NCBI GenBank assembly: GCA_900551325.1
Contig: URVM01000007.1
Coordinates: 124,001-188,000 of the forward strand
From: an uncultured Eubacteriales bacterium
GTDB lineage: Bacteria > Bacillota > Clostridia > Lachnospirales > Cellulosilyticaceae
Length of the DNA stretch: 64,000 nt
Direction of reading: 5' to 3'
The notes below the pieces were generated by a model. That model ran no database searches. It saw only the letters and a list, made by a program, of their open reading frames with translations, and was not told where the DNA came from. Position numbers and translations under genes: made by a program. Shown in pieces: positions 17,374 to 25,953 of the stretch (positions are counted from its first letter, which is position 1; each line of letters starts with the position of its first letter).

Positions 17374-18111
17374 ATGAGAGATACTATTAAAGTATTAGAC
17401 ATACCAGTAGACCGTATTACTATGGAGGAGGCTACAAGACGTATTAGTGAATTTGTGAATTCTTCAAGTTATCATATGGTTTTTACACCTAACCCTGAAA
17501 TCGTAATGTTGGCAAAAGAGAATGCCCAGTTTAAGGACGTTATGCAGCGTGCAGATCTTATTGTACCAGATGGTATAGGTGTAGTTCTTGCCTCAAAAAT
17601 ATTAAAAGATGAATTACCAGAAAGAGTAGCAGGCTATGACTTAGTACAAAATACTATGAAACAAGCAGCAGATAAGGGGTATCGTTATTACTTTTTAGGA
17701 AGTAAACCAGGAGTAGCAGAAGAAGCAGCAAATAAAATGCGTGCTAAATACCCAGGTATTCAAATTGTAGGTATTCGTGATGGTTATTTTAAGCCAGAAG
17801 ATGAACCAGCAATTATAGAAGATATTAACAGTAGTAATGCAAATATTTTACTTGTAGCACTAGGTGCACCTAAACAAGAACTCTGGATTGATAAATATAG
17901 AGAGCAATTACCATATATTCGCGTTGCTATTGGTGTAGGTGGAAGCTTTGATGGTATGGCAGAAATCGTAAAGCGTGCACCAGAAGCTTTTCAAAAAATG
18001 GGCTTAGAATGGTTTTATAGATTATTAATGCAACCAACACGTGCGAAACGTATGCTTGTCCTTCCTAAATTTGTTATAGAAGTTGTAAAAGAAAAGTTAC
18101 ACAAAAAATAA
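17374..18111 (+). CDS. tagA: WecG/TagA/CpsF-family glycosyltransferase
   Basis: GT26-family enzyme that typically adds N-acetylmannosamine to undecaprenyl-PP-GlcNAc, an early committed step of wall-polymer synthesis. The 245-residue sequence shows the family blocks FTPNPEIVMLA, LIVPDGIGVVLAS, YYFLGSKPGVAEEAA, LLVALGAPKQELWI and AIGVGGSFDGMAE, then the basic C-terminal tail that binds the membrane. GGAGG lies in front of the ATG. Last gene of the csaB cluster. Confidence 0.92.
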   Translation: MRDTIKVLDIPVDRITMEEATRRISEFVNSSSYHMVFTPNPEIVMLAKENAQFKDVMQRADLIVPDGIGVVLASKILKDELPERVAGYDLVQNTMKQAADKGYRYYFLGSKPGVAEEAANKMRAKYPGIQIVGIRDGYFKPEDEPAIIEDINSSNANILLVALGAPKQELWIDKYREQLPYIRVAIGVGGSFDGMAEIVKRAPEAFQKMGLEWFYRLLMQPTRAKRMLVLPKFVIEVVKEKLHKK

Positions 18112-18380
18112 CAAAAAGATTGTATTAATTAAGCATTTTAAAGTGCAGGTTGGTGATATAGTACAGTTTAGTCATAAAAGGACCTTAAGGTGTTAAGGTT
18201 AATTCCATATACTGTAAAAAAGTTTTAGGAGTATTAACTAAAATAAATTTAGGGATTTTATAGAAATAGCGAATAGCTTAGTTAACAAAAATATAGTATA
18301 TTTATATTATTAATTCAAATAGTGTATTCTACACGTCGTACCAAATAACACATTATAAATAAAGCCAAGGGGGAAAAATC

Positions 18381-19499
18381 ATGGCAGAATTAAAATTAAA
18401 TAATATTTACAAGCGTTATCCTAATGGGTTCGTAGCAGTTAAAGACTTCAACCTTCACATTCAAGATAAAGAGTTCATCATCTTCGTAGGTCCATCTGGA
18501 TGTGGTAAATCTACTACATTACGTATGATCGCAGGTCTTGAAGAAATTTCTTCAGGTGAACTTTGGATCGGGGATAAACTTTGTAACGATGTAGCTCCAA
18601 AAGATCGTGATATTGCGATGGTATTCCAAAACTATGCTTTATACCCACACATGTCAGTTTATGATAATATGGCATTTGGTCTTAAACTTCGTAAAACTCC
18701 AAAAGATGAAATTGAACGTCGTGTTATGGAAGCAGCTAAAATCCTTGATATCGATCAATGCTTAGACCGTAAACCAAAAGCATTATCAGGTGGTCAAAGA
18801 CAACGTGTTGCTATGGGTCGTGCTATCGTTCGTGAACCAAAAGTATTCTTAATGGACGAACCTTTATCAAACCTTGATGCTAAACTTCGTGTACAAATGA
18901 GAACAGAGATCTCTAAATTACATCAAAGACTTCAAACAACATTCATCTACGTAACACACGACCAAGTAGAAGCTATGACACTTGGTACACGTATCGTAGT
19001 ATTAAAAGATGGTATTATCCAACAAGTGGATTCTCCAGCTAGATTATATGCTCAACCAGAAAACTTATTCGTAGCAGGTTTCATTGGTTCACCACAAATG
19101 AACTTTATCGAAACTAAAGTAGTACAACGTGGAGAAGATATCATTCTTACATTTGGTACTGCAGAAGTTGTATTACCAAGAGAAAAAGCTGACAAGTTAA
19201 AAGCTGGTAACTACATTGGTAAAGATGTTATGATGGGTATTCGTCCAGAGCATATGGCTGATATGGATACAGTAAATGATAACGAAGTTGCTAAATACTC
19301 AGTTGTTTCTGCTACAGTAGAAGTAACAGAAATGCTTGGTGCTGAAACTTACCTTTACATGGTATGTGAAGGTTACAATATTACAGGTCGTGTTAACCCA
19401 AGCTGTAAAGCTAAACCAGGTAGCACAATTGCTGTTGGTATTGACACAACTAAAGTTCATTTATTTGACCTTGAAACACAACTTACAATTACAAATTAA
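18381..19499 (+). CDS. ugpC: Carbohydrate ABC transporter ATPase (MsmX/UgpC type)
   Basis: Energises several sugar-uptake permeases; such ATPases are often encoded alone and shared. At 372 residues it has Walker A GPSGCGKST at about 37-45, Q-loop VFQNYALYPHM, signature LSGGQRQRVAMGRA, Walker B VFLMDEPLSNLDAKL, switch His in THDQ, and a C-terminal TOBE/OB regulatory part (MGIRPEH). The codons contain more C-ending triplets than most neighbours, as in the ribosomal-protein genes, which suggests high expression. No permease or binding protein adjoins it. Confidence 0.92.
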   Translation: MAELKLNNIYKRYPNGFVAVKDFNLHIQDKEFIIFVGPSGCGKSTTLRMIAGLEEISSGELWIGDKLCNDVAPKDRDIAMVFQNYALYPHMSVYDNMAFGLKLRKTPKDEIERRVMEAAKILDIDQCLDRKPKALSGGQRQRVAMGRAIVREPKVFLMDEPLSNLDAKLRVQMRTEISKLHQRLQTTFIYVTHDQVEAMTLGTRIVVLKDGIIQQVDSPARLYAQPENLFVAGFIGSPQMNFIETKVVQRGEDIILTFGTAEVVLPREKADKLKAGNYIGKDVMMGIRPEHMADMDTVNDNEVAKYSVVSATVEVTEMLGAETYLYMVCEGYNITGRVNPSCKAKPGSTIAVGIDTTKVHLFDLETQLTITN

Positions 19500-19508
19500 T
19501 TATGATAG

Positions 19509-19537
19509 AAAGTCTACCCTTATGGGGTGGACTTTTT
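19509..19537 (+). terminator. Terminator after the sugar ABC ATPase
   Basis: AAAGTCTACCC pairs with the complementary arm ending GGACTTT around a short loop (11 pairs with one wobble), then TTTTT. Confidence 0.82.
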
Positions 19538-19670
19538 ATATTTTCGTAAAAAACTTAAATTTAATATTAAAATAAAGCCATAACACTTTTTTTTTGTCTT
19601 CAAATAGGATAAAATAAGGTATAATGCCATAAAACTAATTTTAAATGAATAAACTAGGGAGCTGATAAAA

Positions 19671-20768
19671 GTGATTTCAAATCAAATTTTACAAAACACG
19701 ATCGACGGCCTTAAAAATATTACTAGACGTGATTTTAATATACTTGATGCAGAAGCAAAAATTGTAGCAACGACTATTGAGAACGCAGTAGGTGAATATG
19801 TACCAGAGGTAGAAGCATTTATTAATTCTCATGCAGATAGTCAAGAGATGCAAGGCTTACATTATTTTAAAATTTATGACGAGTACTTAGTAGAATATGT
19901 ACTTGCTGTAAGTGGAGCAGATGATGAAGCTTATAAACTAGGTAAACTTGCTGCATTCCAAATTAAAAGTTTACTAGTAGCCTATAAAGAAAGATTTGAT
20001 AAAGATAACTTTATTAAGAACTTACTTTTAGATAATTTACTTTTAGTAGATATTTATAGTAGAGCTAAAAAGTTACATGTAGAAAATACAGTACCAAGAG
20101 TTGTTATTTTAATTGAATCAAATCAAAGTAAAGAAGCAAATATTTCAGAGATTTTAAGAAGTATCTTCCCAGATAAATCAAGAGACTTTGTTACAGCTGT
20201 AGATGAAAGAAGCGTTATCCTTGTTAAAGAAGTATTAACAGGAGAAGAAACAGAAGTAGATAACTACTCAAAAATGATTTATGACACATTAAGTGCAGAA
20301 GCAATGAGTAATGTTCATATTGCAGTAGGGACAGTTGTATCTGACCTTAAAGATGTATCTAACTCATACAAAGAAGCAAGTATGGCACTTGAAGTTGGTA
20401 AAATCTTTAACTGTGAAGATAATATTTCAACATACTCAAAATTAGGTATTGGACGTATTATTTATCAATTACCATTACCACTTTGCAAAATGTTCATTCA
20501 AGAAGTATTAAAAGGTAAAAAAGTTGAAAACTTTGATGAAGAAACACTTATGACTGTTAACAAATTCTTTGAAAACAGCTTAAACGTATCTGAAACATCA
20601 AGACAACTTTATATCCATAGAAACACACTTGTTTATCGTTTAGATAAACTTCTTAAGATGACAGGACTTGACCTTAGAAAATTTGATGATGCCATTGTAT
20701 TTAAAATTACAATTATGGTTAGTCAATATATGGAATATATGGAGAGACAAAATTCTGGCAAGCTATAA
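19671..20768 (+). CDS. PucR/CdaR-type transcriptional regulator
   Basis: 365 residues starting at GTG, with AGGGAGCTGAT upstream. The N-terminal half is a sensory region of unknown ligand; the middle (about 125-270) resembles the GGDEF-derived CdaR domain; the end carries a PucR-type helix-turn-helix with SETSRQLYIHRNTLVYRLDKL. Relatives activate sugar-diacid or purine catabolism. Neighbours give no ligand: the sugar ATPase upstream has its own terminator, and ftsE begins only 15 bases downstream, so this regulator could be co-transcribed with division genes. Confidence 0.82.
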   Translation: MISNQILQNTIDGLKNITRRDFNILDAEAKIVATTIENAVGEYVPEVEAFINSHADSQEMQGLHYFKIYDEYLVEYVLAVSGADDEAYKLGKLAAFQIKSLLVAYKERFDKDNFIKNLLLDNLLLVDIYSRAKKLHVENTVPRVVILIESNQSKEANISEILRSIFPDKSRDFVTAVDERSVILVKEVLTGEETEVDNYSKMIYDTLSAEAMSNVHIAVGTVVSDLKDVSNSYKEASMALEVGKIFNCEDNISTYSKLGIGRIIYQLPLPLCKMFIQEVLKGKKVENFDEETLMTVNKFFENSLNVSETSRQLYIHRNTLVYRLDKLLKMTGLDLRKFDDAIVFKITIMVSQYMEYMERQNSGKL

Positions 20769-20783
20769 GACGGGGGTAGTAAG

Positions 20784-21491
20784 ATGATTTACTTAAATAA
20801 TGTGTCAAAGACTTATCCAAATGGCACAGTAGGTATCAAACCCACATCTCTTAGTATTGAAAAAGGGGAGTTTGTCTTTATAACAGGCAACAGTGGTTCA
20901 GGAAAATCTACATTATTAAAATTAATGCTAAAAGAGATAGAACCAACACACGGAAGAATTTCAATTAACAATAGAGAAATTACTAAGTTAAAACGTAAAC
21001 AGATTCCGTATTTACGAAGAGATGTAGGGGTTGTATTCCAAGACTTTAGACTGTTACCAAATAAAACAGTTTATGAAAATGTAGCCTTTGCTATGCAAGT
21101 GGTACAAGCAAGTAATAAAGAGATTAGAAGAGCAGTACCAGTTGTACTAGGCCTAGTAGGTTTAGCGAAGAAGGCAAGATGTTATCCTCATGAATTATCA
21201 GGGGGAGAGCAACAAAGAACAGCCATCGCAAGAGCAATTGTGAATAATTCACCGATTCTCATTGCTGATGAGCCAACAGGAAATCTTGACCCAGCAACTT
21301 CTTGGGAGATCATGAATTTAATTCAAGACATTAACATGAGGGGGATTACTGTAATTGTAGCAACTCATGAGCGTGAAATAGTAAATATGATGAAAAAACG
21401 TGTAATAGAAGTAAACGGCGGGATGATTGTAAAAGACATTACAGGGGGAGGCTATGAAGATGAAATGGAATACCATCAAGTATCTTTGTAA
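20784..21491 (+). CDS. ftsE: Cell division ATPase FtsE
   Basis: ATPase of the FtsEX complex that gates peptidoglycan hydrolysis at the septum. 235 residues with Walker A TGNSGSGKST, Q-loop VFQDFRLLPNKTVYENVAF (the RLL element is typical of FtsE), signature LSGGEQQR, Walker B ILIADEPTGNLDP and the ATHE switch. GGGGG-rich Shine-Dalgarno before the ATG. It overlaps ftsX by 32 bases and the partner hydrolase-activator gene follows, the usual Firmicutes order. Confidence 0.95.
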   Translation: MIYLNNVSKTYPNGTVGIKPTSLSIEKGEFVFITGNSGSGKSTLLKLMLKEIEPTHGRISINNREITKLKRKQIPYLRRDVGVVFQDFRLLPNKTVYENVAFAMQVVQASNKEIRRAVPVVLGLVGLAKKARCYPHELSGGEQQRTAIARAIVNNSPILIADEPTGNLDPATSWEIMNLIQDINMRGITVIVATHEREIVNMMKKRVIEVNGGMIVKDITGGGYEDEMEYHQVSL

Positions 21492-22353
21492 AGAGGGCTT
21501 CCTAGGATTATGGAAAAACCGTTTGATGGCATTAGCCTCTATAGGTACAATCGTCCTTTGTTTACTCATTTTAGGCATGTCTTATTCTATTGCTATAAAT
21601 ATTGAAGAAGTACTACATCAAGTAGAAACTCAAATAGGTATATCTGCTTATATTAATGATGAGACAGAGGCAAGTAGAATTACAGCTATAGAAAATACTA
21701 TTAAAGCAATACCAAATGTGGCAGAGGTAAACTATATATCAAAAGAAGAAGCATTACAAACCTTTGCTAATAAGCAAGAGGATAATACACTCTTCGAACA
21801 ATTTAAAAATGATAATCCACTACCAGCTTCATTTGAAATTAAGGTAAGTTCTATTGAGCATCAAGAAGCAGTAGTGAAAAAGCTACAGTCAGTACCAGAA
21901 CTTCAAGTAGAATACTTTAAAAATGAAAGTGCTATATTTATGACAATTAATAAAACGATTCAATTAGTATCTTCTGTTTTAATTGGATGCCTAGTTGTTA
22001 TTGCACTTTTACTTATAACAAACACGATTAAACTTACTGTATATGTAAGAAGAAAAGAAATAAATATTATGAAGTATCTTGGAGCTACAGATTCATTTAT
22101 CAGGTTACCTTTTGTTATAGAAGGTGTGCTCATTGGGATCATTGGATGTATGTTGCCGATTTATGCTATTAATAAAGGGTATACACTACTTATAGATTTA
22201 GTAGGTAATGCATTAGGAAGTTTTATGGGAGGCATACACATGGTACCTATTGCAGGTATTATGCAGAACTTAGTACCAATGTTTATTTTAATAAGTGTAG
22301 GCATAGGGGTATTAGGAAGTGTTATTGCAATCCGTAAACATCTTAAAGTATAA
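21460..22353 (+). CDS. ftsX: Cell division membrane protein FtsX
   Basis: Membrane partner of FtsE. Four membrane segments are visible, one near the N terminus (LMALASIGTIVLCLLILGMSY) and three in the C-terminal third, flanking a large extracellular loop (about residues 45-165) that in relatives binds the coiled coil of PcsB/CwlO-type hydrolases. The ATG at 21460 is preferred to 21454 because GGGGGAGG sits 8 bases upstream of it and only 2 from the other. Pcs-type partner gene starts 13 bases after the stop. Confidence 0.93.
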   Translation: MKWNTIKYLCKEGFLGLWKNRLMALASIGTIVLCLLILGMSYSIAINIEEVLHQVETQIGISAYINDETEASRITAIENTIKAIPNVAEVNYISKEEALQTFANKQEDNTLFEQFKNDNPLPASFEIKVSSIEHQEAVVKKLQSVPELQVEYFKNESAIFMTINKTIQLVSSVLIGCLVVIALLLITNTIKLTVYVRRKEINIMKYLGATDSFIRLPFVIEGVLIGIIGCMLPIYAINKGYTLLIDLVGNALGSFMGGIHMVPIAGIMQNLVPMFILISVGIGVLGSVIAIRKHLKV

Positions 22354-22366
22354 GGAGGGGCATAAG

Positions 22367-23494
22367 ATGAAACCAAAGATTTTGGGTATATGGGCGTTAG
22401 TTTTGCTTATAAGTGTTATGCCACTACATGCATCAAGTTTAGCAAATAAAAAAAATGAATTAAATGATACAAAAGAAAATATAGCAAGTACCAAGAGAGA
22501 ACTCTCTAAAACAGAAGAAGAAGCAAAACAATTAGAACAAGAAGTCTATGCACTTGATAAAAAAATCGTAGCAGCAGAAGACAAATTACTTGCTATAGCA
22601 GAAGATTTAGAGACTAAAAAAGGTGAAGTAGAAGTAGCAAAAAAAGAGTTAGAAGAAGCTATTGCTAAAAAAGACTATCAGTATAATGCGACAAAAGAAC
22701 GTATGGTTCAAATGTACAAAAATGAAAAGTCAGGCTATATTGAGCTTATATTCTCTTCTGGAAGTTTATCAGAACTACTTAACCGTGCACAGTACATAAA
22801 AGTAATCTCAGAATATGATAATCAGTTACTAACAGAGTATCAAAAGCAAGAAGAGATTATAAGTGAAAAGAAGGCTACCCTAGAAACAGAGCAAGCAAAC
22901 ATAGAAAAACTCCATAGCAGTCAAGAAGCAGCTATGAAAGAGTTAGAAAATATGAGAGCAGACAAAAATAAAAAAGCAGCTCAGAAAAAATCCAAGGTCA
23001 ATGAGTTAGGACAAGCACTTGATGAACTTGAAGAACAAGAAGAAGAACTACAAAAGGAAATTAAGAGATTAACTCAAACAAGTACGGTAAAATATACTGG
23101 AGGAAAGTTTGCATGGCCAGTACAAGGATATTACCGTATAAGCTCACAATACAATCCAAGGAATAACCCAATATCAGGGATTGCAGAGTTCCACCAAGGT
23201 ATAGACATACCAGCTCCATATGGACAAGCTGTAACAGCAGCTGCTGAAGGAAGGGTTATTGTATCAGGTTGGGTAAGAGGCTTTGGAAATACTATAATGA
23301 TTGACCATGGAAGCGGTATAGTTACCATATACGGACACAACTCATCCCTTGTGGCCAGTGTAGGTGAATATGTAACCAAAGGACAACAAGTAGCACGAGT
23401 TGGAAGTACAGGAAACTCCACCGGCAACCACTGCCACTTCGAAGTCCGCATCAACGGCAACCACACCTCCCCATGGAATTATTTAAGTAACTAG
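22367..23494 (+). CDS. PcsB/EnvC-like murein hydrolase (coiled coil + M23)
   Basis: Secreted FtsX partner of 375 residues. A signal peptide (about 1-24) is followed by a long coiled coil (about 27-240, Lys/Glu-rich heptads) and a C-terminal M23/LytM domain with FHQGIDIPAPYG, VTIYGHNSSL and the zinc motif HCHFEVRINGN. The zinc-binding H...D and HxH residues are present, so it may be active itself, not only an activator. ATG 22367 follows AAGGAGGGG. Odd: 18 of the 19 codons at 23414-23470 end in C, unlike the rest of the gene, and the stop codon shares its final G with the terminal repeat of the downstream transposable element. Confidence 0.92.
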   Translation: MKPKILGIWALVLLISVMPLHASSLANKKNELNDTKENIASTKRELSKTEEEAKQLEQEVYALDKKIVAAEDKLLAIAEDLETKKGEVEVAKKELEEAIAKKDYQYNATKERMVQMYKNEKSGYIELIFSSGSLSELLNRAQYIKVISEYDNQLLTEYQKQEEIISEKKATLETEQANIEKLHSSQEAAMKELENMRADKNKKAAQKKSKVNELGQALDELEEQEEELQKEIKRLTQTSTVKYTGGKFAWPVQGYYRISSQYNPRNNPISGIAEFHQGIDIPAPYGQAVTAAAEGRVIVSGWVRGFGNTIMIDHGSGIVTIYGHNSSLVASVGEYVTKGQQVARVGSTGNSTGNHCHFEVRINGNHTSPWNYLSN

Positions 23495-24670
23495 GGACGG
23501 TTCATTCAAATACATAAAAAATAAGATACTAGACCATTCTAAAAGATTACTAGGAAGTAAAATTAAGGAAAAGTAACTATAGACTTTTAGTGGGTATCTT
23601 TTATTTATAAAAATAGTTGTTTTTAAGCATAGTTAATAGACCATCATGTACAAGTACATTTTGGTCTATTATTTTATTATTAAAATTATGAATTAATACT
23701 AATAAAGTTCTCTATAATCGGCATATCATAAGTAAGAGACAAACCATGAGAAATTAAAGAAGACACGCGGGACCTAGAAATATTACCTAAAAGGTGACAG
23801 ATATCCAGATGTGACATATTGCAAAAAGCATGTAACATAAAGCAAGTTAATGCACGCAAAGATGTATGAGAAGATGAATATTTTGAGTAGATATACTTAG
23901 AGGGTAGGCCTATTTGAGTGGCAACAAATTCAATAATGAGCTCAGGAGAATGAATACGAGGAATAAATTTATCAGTACTAGGTTCCGACATATAAGTAGG
24001 AAGTTCTACTTCTTTTATAGTATTTGGATCCAATGTCTGACCTAAATAGTAAAGATACTTCTTTTTATTTGAACTATTATTAAAGCCCATTAGTCCACTA
24101 AGAAAAGCTGAATCTAAAACTTTAAATCGATTGCAACCTTTGATATAATCAATTAAACTGTTATAAGGATAGTCTAAAAGACTTTCTTTAGGTCTAAGAA
24201 GATCTTTAGGATTGGCATGTATATAGGCACAAACATTAGATAAATATTTATATGAATCTATGATTTTGCTTTTAAAACGGTCTCTAAAAACAGGCCCAGT
24301 GCGATTGTATTTATTGTTATAGTAGATAGAATAGCATAGATTAATATAGTGCATGACTTTAGAGATATCGCTTCCAAAACAATCAATAACTAAATGAGCA
24401 TGAGTATTCATGAGACAGAAAGCATAAAGTTTGAAACGAAATTTAGTTTTTGCTTTCTTAATTAAAGCTAAATATACATCTTTATCTTCTGAATCATTAT
24501 AGAGATTAATTTCATTTAGAGAATGGAGCATAATATGAAAAACACTATTATTAGTTTTAACACGGGCTACTCTAGGCATTTAAGTATTCCTTTCTATACA
24601 TATAATAGTAGAGTTATAGCCTAAAATAATTAAGTTTATTCAATCTTAGTGAAGATGAATGAACCGTCCC
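23494..24670 (-). mobile_element. RAYT/Y1-transposase element with 14-bp inverted ends
   Basis: A 1.18-kb unit bounded by GGGACGGTTCATTC (23494-23507) and its exact reverse complement (24657-24670) holds a single Y1 transposase gene. It sits between the pcsB stop codon and the Shine-Dalgarno of the ctp-like gene, interrupting an otherwise continuous division operon. A palindromic hairpin (AATAGACC ... GGTCTATT, 23635-23670) lies between the left end and the transposase. GGGACGGTTC-type ends are, from memory, recurrent near such transposases in Firmicutes. No target-site duplication is evident. Confidence 0.8.
23686..24579 (-). CDS. REP-associated tyrosine transposase-like protein (Y1/HUH)
   Basis: 297-residue single-strand transposase related to IS200/IS605 TnpA. 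It opens MPRVARVKTNN-FHIMLHS and has the HUH-type motif NTHAHLVIDCFG near residue 61. The RTGPVFRDRFKSKII segment and YIHANP (about 117) are typical of the RAYT/Y1_Tnp subgroup, with the candidate catalytic tyrosine in the latter. The C-terminal 60 residues look like a helical DNA-binding extension. Intact frame, its own Shine-Dalgarno (AAAGGAA), opposite to the host operon. Confidence 0.88.
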   Translation of the reverse strand: MPRVARVKTNNSVFHIMLHSLNEINLYNDSEDKDVYLALIKKAKTKFRFKLYAFCLMNTHAHLVIDCFGSDISKVMHYINLCYSIYYNNKYNRTGPVFRDRFKSKIIDSYKYLSNVCAYIHANPKDLLRPKESLLDYPYNSLIDYIKGCNRFKVLDSAFLSGLMGFNNSSNKKKYLYYLGQTLDPNTIKEVELPTYMSEPSTDKFIPRIHSPELIIEFVATQIGLPSKYIYSKYSSSHTSLRALTCFMLHAFCNMSHLDICHLLGNISRSRVSSLISHGLSLTYDMPIIENFISINS

Positions 24671-24684
24671 GAGGAGGTAGCAGA

Positions 24685-25890
24685 GTGGAGAAGAGATTTG
24701 TGATTGGTGTGGTGACAGGGGTTGTCGTTGGTGTAGTGAGTGTTGGTACATTGTATGGTGTGGGACGTAGTAACCATGCTGTAGTGGGACAACAGGAGGA
24801 GAGTAAAAGTGTACCTGTTGTTTATAACCAACGAAAGGTAAATGCCCTTGAGGAAGTTGTAAGATCTAATTATATTGGAGAAATTATAGATAATAATATG
24901 GTAGAGGGAATTTATAAGGGATATGTATATGGTGTTGGAGATGCGTATACTACATATTTAACTAAAGAGGCTTTTAGTAAGCAGCAGACTGAAGCTGAAG
25001 GCTACTATGTTGGTACTGGTATTAAATTTGCATGGGGTATTAGTAATCAGTATTTAATGATTACAGAGGTCATTCCAAATTCTCCTGCAGATAAGGCGGG
25101 GATTGTAACGGGGGATAAGATTTTTGCAATAGATGGCATTAAAGCTCTAGGCTCTAATGATACAAAAATCTATGAGAAATTAACTTATAATGGGAAAGAC
25201 CCAGTAAAATATACAATTAAAAATAATGATGAAACCGAAACTAAAGAGGTTACACTTACAGCAGATGTAGTAAAAATTAACCTAGTAGATTCTAAACTTC
25301 TTGAAGATGGTACAGGTTATATTGCCTTAGATGGTTTAGTAGATGGTACAGTAAAAGAAATAGAGACTGCACTAGATAAACTTATAGATAAAGGTGCACA
25401 TTCTATAGTCTTAGATATAAGAAGTGTTTATAGTGATAATTTAGAAGAAGTGCAAAAGTTATGTGATCTATTCCTTGAGAAAGAAGTTGCCTTTTCTGTA
25501 AAGAGCAAGGATGGGACTGTAAAGCCTTATGAAACAGCAGAAGGAAGTTGTATTTTACCTCTATCAGTATTAACTAATACTTATACAGAAGGGGTTATAG
25601 AGGCATTTCCTGCTGCTATAGAGGCCTTTGCTAGAGGAAGTGTAGTTGGTGAAGAAACAGCTGGAAATGGTACAACACAAGTACGTGTGCCATTAGAAGA
25701 TGGTTCTGGTTTATCTATTACAACAGGTCTTATATTAGATGCTAAGGGTAATCAAATTAAAGATCATGGTGTTACACCAACTATTACTCAAAAAACTATT
25801 ACTGAAAATACTTTAGAGCTTGTAACAACTGGTACGCTTAAACTTGAAAATGATGTTGTTTTACAAAAGGCAATTGAAGTCTTAAAATAA
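24685..25890 (+). CDS. CtpA-like S41 protein, probable pseudoprotease
   Basis: S41/C-terminal-processing-peptidase architecture: N-terminal membrane anchor, PDZ domain (about residues 95-195) and an S41-like fold. Aligned by eye with the next gene, the catalytic serine of the SASASE motif is replaced (NTYTEGV, Gly at about 303) and the catalytic lysine of YGKG by Asn (AGNG, about 328), so proteolysis is unlikely. GTG at 24685 is chosen because GAGGAGG lies 7 bases upstream; a longer ATG reading from 24649 would translate the transposon end. The first 40 codons are unusually rich in G-ending codons. Confidence 0.85.
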   Translation: MEKRFVIGVVTGVVVGVVSVGTLYGVGRSNHAVVGQQEESKSVPVVYNQRKVNALEEVVRSNYIGEIIDNNMVEGIYKGYVYGVGDAYTTYLTKEAFSKQQTEAEGYYVGTGIKFAWGISNQYLMITEVIPNSPADKAGIVTGDKIFAIDGIKALGSNDTKIYEKLTYNGKDPVKYTIKNNDETETKEVTLTADVVKINLVDSKLLEDGTGYIALDGLVDGTVKEIETALDKLIDKGAHSIVLDIRSVYSDNLEEVQKLCDLFLEKEVAFSVKSKDGTVKPYETAEGSCILPLSVLTNTYTEGVIEAFPAAIEAFARGSVVGEETAGNGTTQVRVPLEDGSGLSITTGLILDAKGNQIKDHGVTPTITQKTITENTLELVTTGTLKLENDVVLQKAIEVLK

Positions 25891-25953
25891 AGGATAAGAA
25901 TTTTAAATTTTACGTAAGCTATCATTAATTAATAGTGAGGGATGTGATACAAA

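Noticed and set aside
24649..24684. Longer N terminus for the ctp-like protein from ATG 24649
   Set aside because: It would translate the transposon terminal repeat; GTG 24685 has GAGGAGG at the right distance.
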